Positions 12,470 through 14,787 of a DNA stretch of 14,787 nucleotides are shown piece by piece. The notes beneath the pieces are model-generated. The model was not told the origin of the DNA, did no database searches, and saw only the letters and a list, made by a program, of their open reading frames with translations. The stretch comes from an uncultured Elusimicrobiales bacterium (GTDB lineage: Bacteria > Elusimicrobiota > Elusimicrobia > Elusimicrobiales > Elusimicrobiaceae), in contig CALUZE010000020.1 of NCBI GenBank assembly GCA_944325235.1, positions 1 through 14,787 of the forward strand. The letters run 5' to 3'. Position 1 is the stretch's first letter. Each line of letters opens with the position of its first letter. The position numbers were made by a program, and so were the translations under genes.

Positions 12470-13972
12470 ATGCAAACTATCCAACAGTTGTGGCTTGCGC
12501 TGGTGGCCTTTGTAACGGGGCCGTCCGTCCAAAGCGCATATGACTTGATGAACGGGTTTAACACTTTGGTGTGGGGCCCGCCTATGATTATCATCCTGCT
12601 CTTTTTAGGCATCTACTTTACGGTACGGCTACACTTTATTCAAAAATACACCTGGCCCGCGATGAAACTTTCGGTCACGAAAGTGGAATCGGAAGGGATG
12701 GTGAGCAGCTTCGGCTCCCTGGCGGTTATGATTGGCGCCACGGTGGGCACGGGCAGCATTATCGGCGTGACGACCGCCGTGGCCGAGGGCGGCCCGGGCG
12801 CGTTGTTTTGGATGGTTGTGGCCGGGTTCTTTAACTTTGCCATTAAATACTGCGAATGTATGGTGGCGTTTAAATACCGCATAAAACTGCCCGACGGCGA
12901 ATACGTGGGCGGCCCGATGTATTACCTGTCCAACATTCTTAAATTCAAATGGCTGGGGATTATCTTTGCCGTGGGTACCTTGCTGATGGGCTTGACCGCA
13001 GGCAGCGCCTTGCAGTCCAACTCCATTGCCGACGCCCTGCGCGAAGGCTACAATTTAAACCCCTGGTATGTGGGGCTGTTTGTGGCCATTGCTACCTCCA
13101 TTGTGGTCATCGGCGGGGTAAAGCGCATTGCGGCGTATTCCGAATGGCTGGTGCCGATTATGGGCAGCCTGTATTTGCTGCTGGCCATCATCGTGCTGGT
13201 GATGAAATTTAACGATATTCCCGCCGCCGTAGTGACGGTAATCAAAAGCGCCTTCACCGGCAAAGCCGCCGTGGGCGGCGCCATCGGCGTAGGGATAATG
13301 GGCATCGTGCAGGCAATGATTCCGGCCGTCAGTGCGGGCGTAACGCGCGCCGTACTGGCTACGGAAGCCGGCCTGGGCAGCGCCTCCATTGCGGCGGCCG
13401 CGGCCAAAACCCGCAGCGCCACGCAAATGGCCATCGTTTCGGCCACGTCCGTATTCTGGGCAATCTTTATTTGTATGCTCACGGGTATAGTCATCGTGCT
13501 GGCCGGCGATTGGCAAAACCCCAACGTATACGCCGCCAACCTGTGCAACAGCGCGTTCAAAACGGTGCCGTATATCGGAACGCCTATTTTGATTTTCTCG
13601 CTGGTCATCTTCTCGTTCACGACGATTATCGGCTGGGGATACTATATTGAAAAATCCCTCCAATTCCTCTGCAAGGGGTCCAATGCGCTCATTAAACCCG
13701 CGCGGGTGCTGTTTATTCTGCTCGTGTTTATCGGCGGCTGGATTGGGACGAGCTTCTCGTGGGATTTTACGATTGCGGACTCCCTCTTGCGTACGGCCGA
13801 AGCCAACAATTCCACCCGTTTTATGTGGGCGCTGGCCATTTTTACCATGACGATGATGACCGTGCCCAACATCTGGGCGCTGTGGTGTTTCCGCAAGGTG
13901 ATTGTAAAAACCACCCGCAAAAACATCAAAAACATCGTGGGCAAACAACCCAAAACGCAGGCAAATTCCTAA
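12470..13972 (+). CDS. AGCS family sodium:alanine/glycine symporter
   Basis: A 500-residue polytopic inner-membrane protein with about 11 membrane segments, normal for the Ala/Gly:cation symporter family. Signatures are GIYFTVRLHFIQ (47-58), FGSLAVMIGATVGTGSIIGV (81-100), AVAEGGPGALFWMVVAGFFN (103-122), the family hallmark rich in Gly-Pro, GEYVGGPMYYL (143-153), TRAVLATEAGLGSASIAAAAA (about residues 289-309) and GWGYYIEKSLQFL near the C-terminal third. It imports alanine or glycine with Na+ (H+ in some members). The C-terminal tail is basic (TTRKNIKNIVGKQPK). It is transcribed away from the lipoprotein-nad operon and ends in a strong terminator. The substrate (Ala, Gly, or another small amino acid) is not resolved. 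Confidence 0.93.
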   Translation: MQTIQQLWLALVAFVTGPSVQSAYDLMNGFNTLVWGPPMIIILLFLGIYFTVRLHFIQKYTWPAMKLSVTKVESEGMVSSFGSLAVMIGATVGTGSIIGVTTAVAEGGPGALFWMVVAGFFNFAIKYCECMVAFKYRIKLPDGEYVGGPMYYLSNILKFKWLGIIFAVGTLLMGLTAGSALQSNSIADALREGYNLNPWYVGLFVAIATSIVVIGGVKRIAAYSEWLVPIMGSLYLLLAIIVLVMKFNDIPAAVVTVIKSAFTGKAAVGGAIGVGIMGIVQAMIPAVSAGVTRAVLATEAGLGSASIAAAAAKTRSATQMAIVSATSVFWAIFICMLTGIVIVLAGDWQNPNVYAANLCNSAFKTVPYIGTPILIFSLVIFSFTTIIGWGYYIEKSLQFLCKGSNALIKPARVLFILLVFIGGWIGTSFSWDFTIADSLLRTAEANNSTRFMWALAIFTMTMMTVPNIWALWCFRKVIVKTTRKNIKNIVGKQPKTQANS

Positions 13973-13977
13973 ACAAA

Positions 13978-14004
13978 AACCCCGCCCAACGGGCGGGGTT
14001 TTTT
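13978..14004. terminator. Bidirectional terminator between symporter and mechanosensitive channel
   Basis: The 10-bp stem AACCCCGCCC (13978-13987) / GGGCGGGGTT (13991-14000) has a 3-base loop. T6 follows on the plus strand, and on the minus strand the stem is followed by GTTTTTGTTT-type sequence, so it can stop both convergent genes. Confidence 0.93.
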
Positions 14005-14024
14005 ATGCCTCAAAATCCTTCCTG

Positions 14025-14787
14025 CTATTCCGCCGGCGTTTGCCCCGGGCGGTTGAACAACTCTATCCCTTTGGCGATATTGCGCCCGCTGGGCTGCTGG
14101 TAGGCATACAGGCCAAACTCCGGCAGGACCGAGAACAAGTGGTCAAAAATATCGCTTTGGAGCCCTTCGTAATCCGTCCAGACCGTGGTGTTCAAAAAGC
14201 AGTACACCTCAAGCGGCAGGCCCTGCGCATTCTGCGGCAGCTGGCGCACCATCAGCGTAAAGTTCGGGTCGTCCGACACCACATACGGACGCGACGCCAA
14301 ATACCGCTCCGCATAGTGGCGGAAAGTGCCAAGGTTGGTCAAATGGCGGCCGTTAATAAAGTTTTCCTTCACGTTGCGTTCGGCGTTAAATTCTTTGATT
14401 TCGGCTTCTTTCTGCTCCAGATAGTCTTTAATCAAAGCAATCTTTTTCAGCCGTTCCAACATCGGGCGGTCCAAAAACTTCACGGTGTCCACGTCAATTA
14501 AAATGCTGCGCTGGATGCGCCGCGCTTTTGCTTCGTACATCCCGTTCCAGTTTTTAAACGGTTTGGAAATCATATCGTACGTCGGCACGCTGACAATCGT
14601 CATATCAAAGTTCTGCACGCGTACGCTGGTGAGGGAAATATCAATGATGTTCCCGTCGGCCCCGGCGGAGTCTACGGTAATCCAGTCGCCGATTTTAATG
14701 AGCTTGTTGGTCGTCAGCTGGATGCTGGCGGCAAAGCCTAAAATGGGGTCTTTAAAGATTAAGGAGAAGACCGCCGCCAATGCAGAC
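14025..14787 (-). CDS. MscS family mechanosensitive channel, YbdG-like, partial (N-terminus beyond right edge)
   Basis: The frame is open to the right edge, giving 253 residues of the C-terminal part; the missing portion should hold the N-terminal membrane helices. The visible part begins SALAAVFSLIFKDPILGF, the pore-lining TM3 region, then the MscS beta-domain KIGDWITVDSAGADGNIIDISLT, VPTYDMISKPFKNWNGM, and a long cytoplasmic domain with RRIQRSILIDV, LTNLGTFRHYAERYL, LMVRQLPQNAQGLPLEVYCF and DIFDHLFSVLPEFGL. These match E. coli YbdG (MscM activity) more closely than small MscS, including the insert with EIKEFNAERN. It opens under membrane tension to release solutes in hypo-osmotic shock. An internal TTG near 14780 is not a real start. 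It is convergent with the symporter. Confidence 0.9.
   Translation of the reverse strand, partial: SALAAVFSLIFKDPILGFAASIQLTTNKLIKIGDWITVDSAGADGNIIDISLTSVRVQNFDMTIVSVPTYDMISKPFKNWNGMYEAKARRIQRSILIDVDTVKFLDRPMLERLKKIALIKDYLEQKEAEIKEFNAERNVKENFINGRHLTNLGTFRHYAERYLASRPYVVSDDPNFTLMVRQLPQNAQGLPLEVYCFLNTTVWTDYEGLQSDIFDHLFSVLPEFGLYAYQQPSGRNIAKGIELFNRPGQTPAE

Noticed and set aside
13055..13948. 297-codon minus-strand frame opposite the symporter
   Set aside because: It is antisense to a clear AGCS transporter; its Arg/His/Gly-rich composition is an artefact of the opposite strand.
1..14787. Search for tRNA, rRNA, insertion sequences, integrases, toxin-antitoxin or defence genes
   Set aside because: None of the translated frames or intergenic stretches showed their signatures by eye; small structured RNAs could still have been missed.

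Overview
This 14.8-kb window is a chromosomal housekeeping and cell-envelope region from a Gram-negative-type bacterium. It is moderately GC-rich, densely coded on both strands and rich in clean intrinsic terminators. Envelope hallmarks are an O-antigen ligase family protein, a lipoprotein with a lipobox, a type IV prepilin and a YbdG-type MscS channel. The combination of an orphan pilin, a secreted NHL propeller, acetate kinase and a Na+/amino-acid symporter fits a fermentative host-associated lineage such as Elusimicrobiota. That placement is an inference from gene flavour; no rRNA or marker gene in the window proves it.

Layout, left to right. (1) 1-1073, minus: O-antigen ligase/polymerase-like membrane protein running off the left edge. 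It is divergent, across only 37 bp, from a low-molecular-weight tyrosine phosphatase (1111-1548, plus). (2) 1610-2092, minus: type IV prepilin-like protein, preceded by a 260-bp leader that contains a 12-T tract and a 14-bp perfect inverted repeat. (3) 2391-3611, minus: secreted six-blade NHL beta-propeller, with a good sigma70-type promoter and a terminator. (4) 3771-5135, plus: acetate kinase with an unusual Asn-to-Ala change and a C-terminal tail. (5) 5282-6957, plus: two-gene phosphate uptake operon (DUF47/PhoU-like protein plus PiT permease). (6) 7124-8056, minus: secreted protein of unknown function. (7) 8240-8626, plus: OsmC family protein. (8) 12293 to 8732, minus: a probable four-gene operon of lipoprotein, nadA, nadC and a class I aminotransferase. 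(9) 12470-13972, plus: AGCS sodium/alanine symporter. (10) 14025-14787, minus: C-terminal part of a YbdG-like mechanosensitive channel running off the right edge.

How the genes work together: nadA and nadC are consecutive steps of de novo NAD synthesis and overlap by 4 bp; nadB is not in the window. The DUF47-PiT pair is a classic low-affinity phosphate uptake unit. The phosphatase and the ligase may both belong to surface polysaccharide assembly. The remaining genes are separate transcription units, mostly bounded by hairpin terminators. No tRNA, rRNA, CRISPR array, insertion sequence or prophage signature was seen. I did not find a clear new multi-gene system. The most interesting signals are small: the T-tract and inverted repeat in the pilin promoter, a 29-bp near-perfect palindrome inside the start of nadA, and the acetate kinase variant.
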